From positions 1 through 19,985 of the forward strand of contig JBAXNR010000081.1 of NCBI GenBank assembly GCA_037133675.1: DNA of 19,985 bases, written 5' to 3'. The notes beneath the pieces were generated by a model that was not told the DNA's origin, did not search any database, and saw nothing but the letters and a program-made list of their open reading frames with translations. Of the stretch, positions 12,974 through 19,985 are shown piece by piece (the stretch's first letter is position 1; each line of letters begins with the position of its first letter). A program made the translations under genes and the position numbers. This DNA is from UBA4132 sp037133675. Its GTDB lineage: Bacteria; Pseudomonadota; Gammaproteobacteria; Methylococcales; Methylomonadaceae.

Positions 12974-13963
12974 ATGAAAATCCTGATTTTTGAATACATA
13001 AACGGTGGTGGCTTTGCCAACACTGATTTGCCGCTCACTTTAATGCGTGAAGGCTGGCTAATGCTAACTGCTGTGCTGAACGATTTAAATGCTAGCGGTG
13101 AACATGAATTGTCAGTGTTATTGGATCAGCGGCGATTAAATGCTGATTTACCAAAAGGTGTGACTAAAATTGCTGTCAATCCCACGGATGATGTATTAGC
13201 AGTTTTTACGCGTGCCATAGAGAACTGTGATGCCGTATTACCGATTGCTCCCGAAACCAATGGCATTTTATTGACACTCTGTTCTACCGTTGAAGTAGCG
13301 GGTAAATATTTGCTGTCTTCATCCTCCAGTGCGGTTGAGAAAACCGCTGATAAAATGAAAACCTTTAAAGTGTTATCGGCAAACCATATAACCACTATAC
13401 CCAGTCACCGTTTAGATAAATACCCCCATTTTCATAGCCAAAGCACAGTGATTAAAGAGCGTGATGGTGCGGGCTGTGAAAATTGCTTTGTTTGTAGCAA
13501 TGAAGATGATTTTGAAAAATTACTAGTCAGTCTACATCATCCCCAACAGTATGTTATTCAGCCATTTATCAGTGGTATTGCATTAAGCGTTTCCGCGTTA
13601 TTTAAGCAAGGAGTCGGGCAGTTAATTTGCATCAATCACCAAGTCATCATCATTCATGAAGATCAGCGTCTTAAATTGGTGGGCTGTGAGGTGAATTATG
13701 AGTTAGATAAAGCACCGTTTCAGATTGTTGTCGATCAAGTAGCCAAAGCGTTTCCTGATTTATGGGGCTATGCAGGGGTTGATTTAATTAAACAAGACGA
13801 GCAATTACTGGTGGTAGAAATTAATCCACGCTTAACCAGTTCATACATAGGTATTGGGGAGGCATTAGGTATTAATGTTGCAGAGCTGTTGTTGCAGTTA
13901 CTCGATGGTGATGCGCACATTGTGCCGACAAAAAACCAAGTCGTTCATCTTCAATTCGCATAA
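12974..13963 (+). CDS. ATP-grasp family protein (tetrahydromethanopterin-linked type)
   Basis: This is a 329-residue cytoplasmic ATP-grasp ligase-like protein. The N-terminus MKILIFEYINGGGF and the loop LLSSSSSAVEKTADKMKTFK (about 113-132) match the COG1821-type proteins. The C-terminal part has the Mg/ATP-binding acids D270 (AGVDLI), E282 and N284 (VVEINPRLTSSYIG). In methylotrophs, proteins of this kind belong to the set of archaeal-like genes associated with tetrahydromethanopterin-dependent C1 transfer. I recall this link and did not test it. The exact ligation reaction is not established here. The gene stands alone, with no other cofactor genes visible and no strong Shine-Dalgarno. Confidence 0.82.
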   Translation: MKILIFEYINGGGFANTDLPLTLMREGWLMLTAVLNDLNASGEHELSVLLDQRRLNADLPKGVTKIAVNPTDDVLAVFTRAIENCDAVLPIAPETNGILLTLCSTVEVAGKYLLSSSSSAVEKTADKMKTFKVLSANHITTIPSHRLDKYPHFHSQSTVIKERDGAGCENCFVCSNEDDFEKLLVSLHHPQQYVIQPFISGIALSVSALFKQGVGQLICINHQVIIIHEDQRLKLVGCEVNYELDKAPFQIVVDQVAKAFPDLWGYAGVDLIKQDEQLLVVEINPRLTSSYIGIGEALGINVAELLLQLLDGDAHIVPTKNQVVHLQFA

Positions 13964-13973
13964 CGTGGACATC

Positions 13974-13990
13974 ATGGAAATAGCTTCCAT
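13974..13990 (+). terminator. Weak hairpin after the ATP-grasp gene
   Basis: ATGGAA-ATAGC-TTCCAT forms a 6-bp stem eleven bases after the stop codon. The run GATATTTTTAAAAAAAC lies about 20 nt further on. It may be a poor terminator. Confidence 0.3.
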
Positions 13991-14139
13991 AGTCATTATG
14001 CGATATTTTTAAAAAAACTTATTACACTGAATAGACAAAGATAATTTTTAAGCCCTACTTGTTAAGCATAAAAACCTAATTTCTTGTACTATATTTACCC
14101 ACATAAAACAAAGCCATCTCAGCACAGTAGGTATTCACG

Positions 14140-14520
14140 ATGACCATTAAAAGAACTCAGATCGATAAACATAAACTTGACCAGATTGTTACAGATGCTC
14201 GCCGCAATCAGGAGTTAAGAGAGCAATCTTATCGAGGGCAGGCTCTTAAGCTGTATCCGTGGATATGTGGGCGATGTGCGCGTGAATTTAGTCATAAAAC
14301 CATTACTGAATTAACTGTGCATCATAAGAATCATAATCATGATGATAATCCAAGCGATGGCAGCAACTGGGAGTTATTGTGCCTTTATTGCCATGATAAT
14401 GAGCATTCTCGCTATGAAGAAACACGCTTTGGCAATGCGCAATCGACTAAAACCAGCAGCCCTGTGGCAACGCATAATCCATTTGCTGATCTTAAAAGTT
14501 TGTTGAATAACAAAAAGTGA
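14140..14520 (+). CDS. yajD: YajD-like HNH nuclease family protein
   Basis: This 126-residue protein closely resembles E. coli YajD in the central block YPWICGRCAREF, LTVHHKNHNHDDNP and DGSNWELLCLYCHDNEH, and in the C-terminal NPFADLKSLL. Cysteines 43, 46, 81 and 84 probably bind zinc. H61, H62, N76 and H85/H89 form the HNH-type core, so a DNA-cutting or DNA-binding role is suggested, but the cellular function of YajD is not known. The N-terminal 30 residues are charged and differ from E. coli. The ATG follows GTAGG at about 9 nt. It is a single gene convergent with rnhA. Confidence 0.92.
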   Translation: MTIKRTQIDKHKLDQIVTDARRNQELREQSYRGQALKLYPWICGRCAREFSHKTITELTVHHKNHNHDDNPSDGSNWELLCLYCHDNEHSRYEETRFGNAQSTKTSSPVATHNPFADLKSLLNNKK

Positions 14521-14546
14521 ACCTTACTTAAAAGCTGGAGTAAAAG

Positions 14547-14580
14547 AGCTTTAGCTATTTTTACAGCAATAGCTAAAGCT
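14547..14580. terminator. Stem-loop between convergent yajD and rnhA
   Basis: AGCTTTAGCTATT (14547-14559) pairs perfectly over 13 bp with AATAGCTAAAGCT (14568-14580) around an 8-nt loop. It lies 26 bases after the yajD stop and 12 past the rnhA stop, as a bidirectional terminator would. The U-tracts on both sides are poor (CTTTTACTCC on the minus strand). Confidence 0.6.
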
Positions 14581-14592
14581 ATTGGACTTCTG

Positions 14593-15042
14593 TTATTGTT
14601 TAACGGAGGGCAGTGAATCAATGCCTAAATTAGCCAGCGCGTCCGCTCTATCATTGCCTTTATCGCCAGAATGCCCTTTTACCCATTTCCATTCAATGTC
14701 GTGTTGAGTAATGGCAGCATCCAAGCGTTGCCATAAATCGACATTTTTAACAGGCTGTTTAGACGCAGTTTTCCATCCGCGTTTTTTCCAGTTAGGCATC
14801 CATTCGGTAATACCCTTTAACACATAACTTGAATCACTATAAAGCTTGACTGCACAAGGTTTGGTTAACGCTTCCAAGGCTTGGATTGCCGCCATTAACT
14901 CCATACGATTATTAGTGGTGTCTTTATCACCGCCGCACAGCTCTTTAACCTTACCTTTATAACTCAGAATAACACCCCAGCCGCCCACACCTGGATTGCC
15001 CCGACAAGCTCCATCCGTGTAAATAATGACAGAATCAATCAT
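14593..15042 (-). CDS. rnhA: Ribonuclease HI
   Basis: This 149-residue enzyme cleaves the RNA strand of RNA-DNA hybrids, for example at replication primers and R-loops. The catalytic set falls at the same numbers as in E. coli: D10 (YTDGACRGNPG), E48 (NNRMELMAAI), D70 (LYSDSSYV) and D134 (GNDRADALA), with H124 in KGHSGDKGN. The basic handle WMPNWKKRGWKTA is present. The gene overlaps the upstream methyltransferase gene by 8 bp, so the two are co-transcribed. dnaQ, the usual neighbour in many gammaproteobacteria, is not next to it. Confidence 0.98.
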   Translation of the reverse strand: MIDSVIIYTDGACRGNPGVGGWGVILSYKGKVKELCGGDKDTTNNRMELMAAIQALEALTKPCAVKLYSDSSYVLKGITEWMPNWKKRGWKTASKQPVKNVDLWQRLDAAITQHDIEWKWVKGHSGDKGNDRADALANLGIDSLPSVKQ

Positions 15043-15748
15043 GTTTTTCTGACCGTGCAGAATTAACTGTATTCGCTAAATATAAAGATTGCCGCTCATT
15101 TTTTACGGGTGTTAGTGGAATTAACTGATAACGGCGTTTTATCGCTTTAATTGCATAAGCCGAAGCAAAAGTTGAATGCCTATTAGTGATCGATTTACCC
15201 TGTGCTGAATGAACCCTGTCCAAACTAAATTCTGAGACCCCCGTGACTTCAAAATTTAATAACTTTAACCAATCCAACATTCTTGACCGCGAAATAAAAT
15301 GCCCTGTCCATGAATCCGCCATTTTTTTGTCCCATAAATACTGATACCTCACCCATAAACTCCACGGATTAAAATTTAATACCACCAATAAACCTTCTGG
15401 TTTCAAAACCCGCTCTACCTCTCGAATGCTTTGAAAACGCTGAGCATCAAATTCTAATAAATGTGGCAAAATGACCATATCGACACTTTCGCTTTGCAAT
15501 GGCAAGTGGTGCGCTTTTGCCTGAATTTTTCTTGCCGTTTCATGACCTAATTTTTTGGCATCCAATACCGTATAACGTTGATATAAAGTGCAGTCAACAA
15601 ATTCATTTTCCCAGCCTAATCCACCGATTTGTAACACGATTTGCTGACAGCTTACGGTAATAGATCGCCGTAAATAATCAGCTTCCAGCTCTTGCAACAA
15701 CTTACCTCTAGGGGTTTGGTAGCAAGAAAATAAAAAGCTTCGATTCAT
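15035..15748 (-). CDS. SAM-dependent methyltransferase (yafS-like)
   Basis: This is a 237-residue class I methyltransferase. The SAM-binding core begins with VLQIGGLGWENEF, less glycine-rich than the classic motif I. It continues with SVDMVILPHLLEF (motif IV-like) and EVERVLKPEGLLVVLNFNP (post motifs typical of Methyltransf_11). Position beside rnhA and mltD matches E. coli yafS, itself of unknown substrate, so the call rests partly on context. A TTG at 15758-15760 would extend it by four residues. I prefer the ATG at 15746-15748, which has GGGTGA at about 6 nt. Its last 8 bp overlap rnhA. Confidence 0.87.
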   Translation of the reverse strand: MNRSFLFSCYQTPRGKLLQELEADYLRRSITVSCQQIVLQIGGLGWENEFVDCTLYQRYTVLDAKKLGHETARKIQAKAHHLPLQSESVDMVILPHLLEFDAQRFQSIREVERVLKPEGLLVVLNFNPWSLWVRYQYLWDKKMADSWTGHFISRSRMLDWLKLLNFEVTGVSEFSLDRVHSAQGKSITNRHSTFASAYAIKAIKRRYQLIPLTPVKNERQSLYLANTVNSARSEKHD

Positions 15749-15774
15749 CAATTCACCCAATCAATCATCATTTA

Positions 15775-15803
15775 ATGATTTTCCGTAAAAACATGGTTAT
15801 AAT
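15775..15803 (+). promoter_or_regulatory. Candidate mltD promoter
   Basis: A perfect TATAAT lies at 15798-15803, 39 bases before the mltD start. The hexamer 17 bp upstream (ATGATT) is only a half match to TTGACA. The site lies in the 94-bp gap between mltD and the divergent methyltransferase gene. Confidence 0.45.
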
Positions 15804-15842
15804 CGAAAGTAATTCAAATACATTCGTCAAGGTTTAAAGATA

Positions 15843-17429
15843 ATGCTTGGTAATTCTAACAGACCAGTTAATTTTTTATTAATTTCCATATCTTTAATTG
15901 TCGCAGGGTGTGCTACAGAAACTCCAAAAGCACCGTTAAGCTACAATGATAAGCTACCAATTAACTTCTCTCAGAATAGTAAACAGGAGCTACGTTCTCA
16001 TTCACTCGATAGTCGTCTTAAAACCGCGCAAAGTCACAAAAATACCGTTTGGGAAAGATTATTGTCTTTGTATTCCTTACCTGACATCAACAATGAACGA
16101 GTAGATCGTCAATTAAACTGGTATTTAAATCACCCAGCTTACATTGCCAGAATTCAACAACGTGCAGAACCTTATTTACATCTTATTCTCGATGAAATTG
16201 AGGCAAATAATATTCCAGGTGAATTGGCTTTATTACCAGTGGTTGAAAGTGCCTTTATACCCGATGCCTATTCAAAAGCCGATGCGTCAGGGCTTTGGCA
16301 GTTTATTCCCGACACTGGTAAATTGTACGGTCTTGAACAAAACTCTTGGTATGACGGTCGCCGTGATATTCTCGACTCAACACAAGCTGCCACTGCATTT
16401 CTTAAAGATTTAGGTGAAACCTTTAATGGCGATTGGCATCTTGCCTTAGCCTCTTATAACTGGGGTAAAGGCAATGTTTGGAAGGCAATGGAAAAAAATG
16501 AAAACCTGAGTTTGCCTACTGATTATTGGTCATTGGATGTACCCAAAGAAACAGCAGACTACGTTCCACGGCTATTAGCGATTGCTAAATTGATTGCCAA
16601 TGCGGACGAATATGGTATTCGCTTGAACAATATTCCGAACAAACCGTATCTTGAAGTTGTTACTATTGATTCGCCGCTGGATTTACTAAAAGCGGCACAA
16701 TTAGCGAATATGCCACTAGATAAATTTATGAAATTAAATCCAGGCTTTAGTCGTGCTAGCACTTCACCTGACGGTCCACATCGTTTATTAATACCCGTTG
16801 AAAAAGTGGCGGCATTTAAAACTAATTTAGCTCAACTACCCTTTGAAGATCGTGTTGATCAAACTCAAATGGCTAGAGAACAAGAAGATCGCGTACGCCG
16901 TGAAGAGCAGAGGTTAGCGCAAGCTGAACAAAGAGAAATAAGAGTAGCACAAGCAAAAGAGACGCAAGCAATTCCCAACAAATACAAAGTTAAATCTGGC
17001 GAAAGCCTGACTTTTATTGCTGCTAAAAACCATACTACAGTGCAAGCGTTGCTTAAAGCTAATCCATCAACTGGAAAATCAGTACGCTCAGGCGAAGTTT
17101 TAAAAATGCCTTCAAGCAACAAAAAAGCAGATCCAATTCAGTGGGTAGCGAAAGCCTCTAAAAGCACAGCTAAAGGTATTCAAGTTGCCTCAGCGAAAAA
17201 TGTACTCTTAACTAGCGGTAAAAAAACCACTGACAATAATAAAACAGCTTCTTTAAAAACTGCGTCTGTTTCCAGTAAAAAATCAACAGACAAAAAAGCT
17301 ATTAACTTAGTCGCTCAGTTGCAGTTACCCAGCAACAAATCGCAAAACTATCGCAAAGCGAGTCTTATCGTTGTTGCCAAAGCCCCTGATAAAACTGTAC
17401 GTCCAAGCAAAAAACTGAAACGTACTTAA
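15843..17429 (+). CDS. mltD: MltD-type membrane-bound lytic murein transglycosylase
   Basis: This 528-residue outer-envelope lipoprotein should cleave peptidoglycan glycan strands. The signal peptide ends in a lipobox (IVAGC, lipidated C23). The transglycosylase domain (about 120-240) has catalytic E135 in LPVVESAF, ASGLWQFIPDTG and ALASYNWGKGNV. A charged helical stretch (about 338-375, with REQEDRVRREEQRLAQAEQR) leads to one LysM domain (about 380-422, YKVKSGESLTFIA). The last 106 residues are Lys/Ser/Thr-rich, low in complexity and strongly basic. E. coli MltD has two LysM repeats and no such tail. AAGG lies about 10 nt before the ATG. Confidence 0.95.
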   Translation: MLGNSNRPVNFLLISISLIVAGCATETPKAPLSYNDKLPINFSQNSKQELRSHSLDSRLKTAQSHKNTVWERLLSLYSLPDINNERVDRQLNWYLNHPAYIARIQQRAEPYLHLILDEIEANNIPGELALLPVVESAFIPDAYSKADASGLWQFIPDTGKLYGLEQNSWYDGRRDILDSTQAATAFLKDLGETFNGDWHLALASYNWGKGNVWKAMEKNENLSLPTDYWSLDVPKETADYVPRLLAIAKLIANADEYGIRLNNIPNKPYLEVVTIDSPLDLLKAAQLANMPLDKFMKLNPGFSRASTSPDGPHRLLIPVEKVAAFKTNLAQLPFEDRVDQTQMAREQEDRVRREEQRLAQAEQREIRVAQAKETQAIPNKYKVKSGESLTFIAAKNHTTVQALLKANPSTGKSVRSGEVLKMPSSNKKADPIQWVAKASKSTAKGIQVASAKNVLLTSGKKTTDNNKTASLKTASVSSKKSTDKKAINLVAQLQLPSNKSQNYRKASLIVVAKAPDKTVRPSKKLKRT

Positions 17430-17435
17430 TCCAAA

Positions 17436-17467
17436 TGTGGAGTACAAACCTTGGTTTGTACTCCACA
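17436..17467. terminator. Palindrome between convergent mltD and substrate-binding protein gene
   Basis: Two exact 15-bp arms, TGTGGAGTACAAACC and GGTTTGTACTCCACA, are separated only by TT. It sits 7 bases after the mltD stop and 3 from the other gene's stop, so a bidirectional terminator is likely, although neither side has a long U-tract. Its first half shares TGGAGT-CAA-C-TTG with the palindrome at 1127-1162. Confidence 0.7.
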
Positions 17468-17470
17468 CAG

Positions 17471-19615
17471 CTACAAATCCGTTTTATGCGTGCGACGGTG
17501 ATATGCCTTAATCGCAGGAATAAGCAGTAACACAAATACTCCCACCCCTACTAACAATGGCCAAAATAGCGGTTGATTCCATTGCTGTCTTTTTTCGGCT
17601 CTGCTAGCTGTATCAATGCGGGTATATTTGAGCTGATTATTTGCCATTAAATTGGGTTTTAAATTTTTATACCAGCCATGATATAGCGCGAAATTTTTGG
17701 GATGAAACCCTAATAACCACGGTGCATCATGACGGACAATTTCTTGTAATTGCTGAATTAATTGGTAACGTTGTTCACCATTATCCATATTACGCATTTG
17801 TTCAAATAAGCGGTCAAACTCAGGATTTTGATAATTACTGGAATTTTCTCCACCGTATTTCACTTTTGAATGCGGACCATAGAGTAAAAACAAAAAATTC
17901 TCAGGGTCTGGATAATCAGCATTCCAGCCTAAAAAGAACAGTTGCGCATTGCCTATGCGTAGTTTTTCTTGAAAACGATTGTAATCAGTGCCGCGAACCA
18001 CCAATTTAATGCCTAGTTTTTCAAATTGTTTACGATACCAATTCATCCGTGGACGATCATCAACGCTAATCGCTGTTGTATCAAAATATAAAATTAACGA
18101 CTCTTTAGTTTTTGGGTCTATTCCACCTTCATAACCCGCTTCAATCAGTAGCTGTTTTGCGTCGCTAATAGCTTTACGTTGGGCTTTACCGTCTTGCCAA
18201 TGGTAAACATAAGGATTAATCCCCGCTTGTCCTTCAGCAAAGCCATAAATCGCTGGAGGCAGTAAACCTTGTGCCGTAACACCACGTCCATTCATAAAAA
18301 TGGCAATATACTCTTCAAAATCAACGGCAATAGCGATAGCCTGACGTAATTTTCTGGCACTTTCACTACTACCTCCTACGGTTGTATCAAGCATATTAAA
18401 GCCAAGATAATAATTAGAGGTGGTGACAGCCGTTTGTAATTGAATGCCTTTTTCCTGCATGGCTTCGGTTAAACGTGCGCCACCACTACCTGTAAATTGA
18501 ATGGCTTGGTCGAAACTGTCGGAGGCAATTCCTGATAGATCATAATAACCTTGTAGAAACTTACTCCAATAAGGAATGGTTTCTTTTTCCAGCATAAAAA
18601 CCACTTTGTCGATAAAGGGTAAAGGTTTTCCTGCATCTTGTAATAAACCTTTGGCAAGATCGTCCGCTTCCCCTTCACTAGGATAAGTTTCACTGTGAAA
18701 CAACGGATTTTTTAACAAAATCATGCGTCGATTAGGATTGTTTTCCGCTAAAAAATACGCGCCCGTGCCGATAGGAAACCAATCTAAGGTAATATTTTTA
18801 TCTGCTAAACCTGCTTGACTATAAAACGCATCCGCTTCCCACGGCATAGGCGAGAAAAATGGCATCGCCAGCCAAAATAAAAATTGCGGGTATTTTCCTT
18901 TAATGCGTATGCGATATGAATAACGGTTTAATACTTCCACACCTGTAAGCGGCTGATTTTTGAGTGCGATTATTGGCACATTGGCTGTTTGCTTAGCGAA
19001 TTCATCAAAACCGACGATATAGTTTTTCATCACTTCGGCGATAGGTGATTGCAACTTAGGATAGGCTAAGCGTTTAATTTGATAGATATAATCATCGGCG
19101 ATGAGTTCGCGTGAATCGGTATTTTTAAAATCAGCCAAACTATGCAGAGCGTCAATTTTTTCAGCACTTAACTGATGGTAAAGATAATCTCCAGCGGAAT
19201 TTTTCGCTAACGCTGGATGAGGTTGATAGTGAGTATTTGGTTTTATGTCGATAATGTAATCGGTAAAAACAATGTCGCTGTCTTTTGCTCCCTGTGCGAG
19301 TGGCTCGCCATTAGCATTCAAATAATGAATGTCTGGCATTTTACTCGCGGTTGCTGGAATCAGTTGATACGGTCGTTTCAAATAATGGTATTGAAAAGGC
19401 GGTTCATAAATCTGTCCAATAATTGCATATTCGTTGGAACTATACGCCACCGCTGGGTCTAAATGCTTGGGGCGTTCAGTAAAGGATTCGTATAAAACCG
19501 AGCGATTGCCCTCGTCCTCTGTATAAGGATTATTAAGTTGTGTTGCCGATGCCGTACTAGGCAATAAAGCAATCAGCGAAACATAGAATAGGAATAGAGC
19601 TGGGTAGGCTTGCAT
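17471..19615 (-). CDS. Family 5 extracellular substrate-binding protein with C-terminal membrane anchor
   Basis: This 714-residue protein is of the SBP_bac_5 (OppA/DppA-like) class, which delivers peptides or other small solutes to ABC importers. Support comes from HLDPAVAYSSNEYAIIGQIYEP near the start, IAVDFEEYIAIFMNGRG and LLPPAIYGF in the middle, and GWNADYPDPENFLFLLYG near the end. A signal-type segment ends in STASA. The protein ends with a hydrophobic helix (LFWPLLVGVGVFVLLLIPAI) and a basic HRRTHK tail, so it should be anchored in the inner membrane rather than free or a lipoprotein. No permease or ATPase gene is adjacent. The ATG at 19613-19615 lacks a Shine-Dalgarno and gives a signal peptide without positive charge. 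A GTG at 19667-19669 would add 18 residues with Arg and Lys, so the start is uncertain. Confidence 0.88.
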   Translation of the reverse strand: MQAYPALFLFYVSLIALLPSTASATQLNNPYTEDEGNRSVLYESFTERPKHLDPAVAYSSNEYAIIGQIYEPPFQYHYLKRPYQLIPATASKMPDIHYLNANGEPLAQGAKDSDIVFTDYIIDIKPNTHYQPHPALAKNSAGDYLYHQLSAEKIDALHSLADFKNTDSRELIADDYIYQIKRLAYPKLQSPIAEVMKNYIVGFDEFAKQTANVPIIALKNQPLTGVEVLNRYSYRIRIKGKYPQFLFWLAMPFFSPMPWEADAFYSQAGLADKNITLDWFPIGTGAYFLAENNPNRRMILLKNPLFHSETYPSEGEADDLAKGLLQDAGKPLPFIDKVVFMLEKETIPYWSKFLQGYYDLSGIASDSFDQAIQFTGSGGARLTEAMQEKGIQLQTAVTTSNYYLGFNMLDTTVGGSSESARKLRQAIAIAVDFEEYIAIFMNGRGVTAQGLLPPAIYGFAEGQAGINPYVYHWQDGKAQRKAISDAKQLLIEAGYEGGIDPKTKESLILYFDTTAISVDDRPRMNWYRKQFEKLGIKLVVRGTDYNRFQEKLRIGNAQLFFLGWNADYPDPENFLFLLYGPHSKVKYGGENSSNYQNPEFDRLFEQMRNMDNGEQRYQLIQQLQEIVRHDAPWLLGFHPKNFALYHGWYKNLKPNLMANNQLKYTRIDTASRAEKRQQWNQPLFWPLLVGVGVFVLLLIPAIKAYHRRTHKTDL

Positions 19616-19695
19616 TTTATAGTCATAAAATCGGAGATGATGTAAGCCATTGCAGTAAGCAAACGGCACAGAGTATTGCGGATGGCGGTCAACTA

Positions 19696-19726
19696 TCGAA
19701 TTAGGCTGTGAGCTAGCCTAATCCGA
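19696..19726 (-). terminator. Hairpin downstream of the repeat-protein gene
   Basis: TCGAATTAGGCT (19696-19707) and AGCCTAATCCGA (19715-19726) pair at 11 of 12 positions around a 7-nt loop. It lies 15 bases beyond the stop codon of the minus-strand repeat gene. The tail lacks a clear U-tract, so it may instead be a dispersed palindrome. Confidence 0.5.
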
Positions 19727-19741
19727 TGACAACACTTTCAA

Positions 19742-19985
19742 TTAAATACTATTTTTTGGTTTTTCACTAGACACAGCCGCAGAAGCTGGTTTGTCTGACT
19801 TAGGCGCAGACTCTTCTGTTTTCTTGTTAGCGTCAGACGCAGGAGCTGGTTTGTCTGACTTAGGCGCAGACTCTTCTGTTTTCTTGTTAGCATCAGCCGC
19901 AGGGGCTGGTTTGTCTGACTTAGGTGCAGGCTCTTCTGTTTTCTTGTTAGCATCAGCCGCAGGGGCTGGTTTGTCTGACTTAGGT
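19742..19985 (-). CDS. C-terminal part of a Pro/Ala/Lys-rich repeat protein (5' end outside window)
   Basis: The frame that fits the DNA repeat reads PKSDKPAPAADANKKTEE followed by PA or SA, a 20-residue unit. Three nearly identical units are followed by a fourth that diverges after PKSDKPASAA into VSSEKPKNSI and a TAA stop (19742-19744). Only about 81 residues are visible and no domain precedes them, so function cannot be assigned. Pro/Ala/Lys/Glu repeats of this kind are typical of extended, disordered linkers or tails, for example in envelope proteins. Another frame of the same DNA is also open because the 60-bp period is a multiple of three; its Leu/Arg/Gln composition makes it unlikely. 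Confidence 0.72.
   Translation of the reverse strand, partial: PKSDKPAPAADANKKTEEPAPKSDKPAPAADANKKTEESAPKSDKPAPASDANKKTEESAPKSDKPASAAVSSEKPKNSI
19767..19985. repeat. 60-bp tandem repeats
   Basis: Units at 19801-19860, 19861-19920 and 19921-19980 differ from their neighbours at only three and two positions, and a further copy begins at 19981 and leaves the window. The stretch from about 19774 to 19800 matches the end of the unit. The exact 60-bp period keeps the minus-strand frame. Such similarity suggests recent expansion by slippage or unequal recombination. Confidence 0.95.

Noticed and set aside
19738..19953. Leu/Arg/Gln-rich frame across the 60-bp repeats
   Set aside because: The neighbouring frame gives a Pro/Ala/Lys/Glu repeat with a natural C-terminal end and stop, and it also stays open to the window edge.
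19767..19985. Repeat array considered as CRISPR
   Set aside because: The 60-bp units are contiguous, with no unique spacers and a continuous coding frame.

Overview
The window looks like a chromosomal segment of a moderately AT-rich gammaproteobacterium. A methylotroph of the Methylococcales type is the best guess. The lineage clues are a stand-alone ATP-grasp protein of the kind linked to tetrahydromethanopterin in C1 metabolism (12974-13963) and an mltD / yafS-like methyltransferase / rnhA neighbourhood known from gammaproteobacteria. These are recognitions from memory, not database results. I see no rRNA, tRNA, transposase, phage gene or CRISPR array.

Left part (1-4204): a 171-bp structured palindromic element, probably MITE-like, lies downstream of an Hsp20 small heat-shock gene on the minus strand. 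The Hsp20 leader region has a long-range inverted repeat and, further upstream, three tandem 11-bp repeats. A small VanZ-like membrane protein gene follows. Diverging from it with only 15 bp between start codons is a tight three-gene plus-strand set: ferritin-like DUF455 protein, NnrS-type membrane protein and 4'-phosphopantetheinyl transferase. This set ends in a TTAA shared by two convergent stop codons.

Centre (4201-12973): a full high-affinity potassium uptake locus on the minus strand. In transcription order it reads: unnamed 30-residue membrane micro-protein, kdpF, kdpA, kdpB, kdpC, secreted PepSY-like protein, kdpD, kdpE. The first four reading frames are joined by overlapping stop/start codons. 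Upstream are two pairs of tandem 11-bp T-rich repeats next to a TATATT -10 box, a good candidate for the KdpE-controlled promoter. KdpD and KdpE would sense the need for potassium and switch on KdpFABC, an ATP-driven potassium pump. The micro-protein and the PepSY-like protein are extra parts with no assigned role. A perfect 34-bp palindrome separates kdpD from kdpE.

Right part (12974-19985): the ATP-grasp gene, a YajD-like HNH protein, rnhA and a methyltransferase gene overlapping by 8 bp, divergent mltD (lipoprotein lytic transglycosylase with one LysM and a long basic tail), and a family 5 substrate-binding protein with an unusual C-terminal membrane anchor and no visible permease genes. 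The window ends inside a gene whose C-terminus is built of 20-residue Pro/Ala/Lys-rich repeats, encoded by nearly identical 60-bp DNA repeats.
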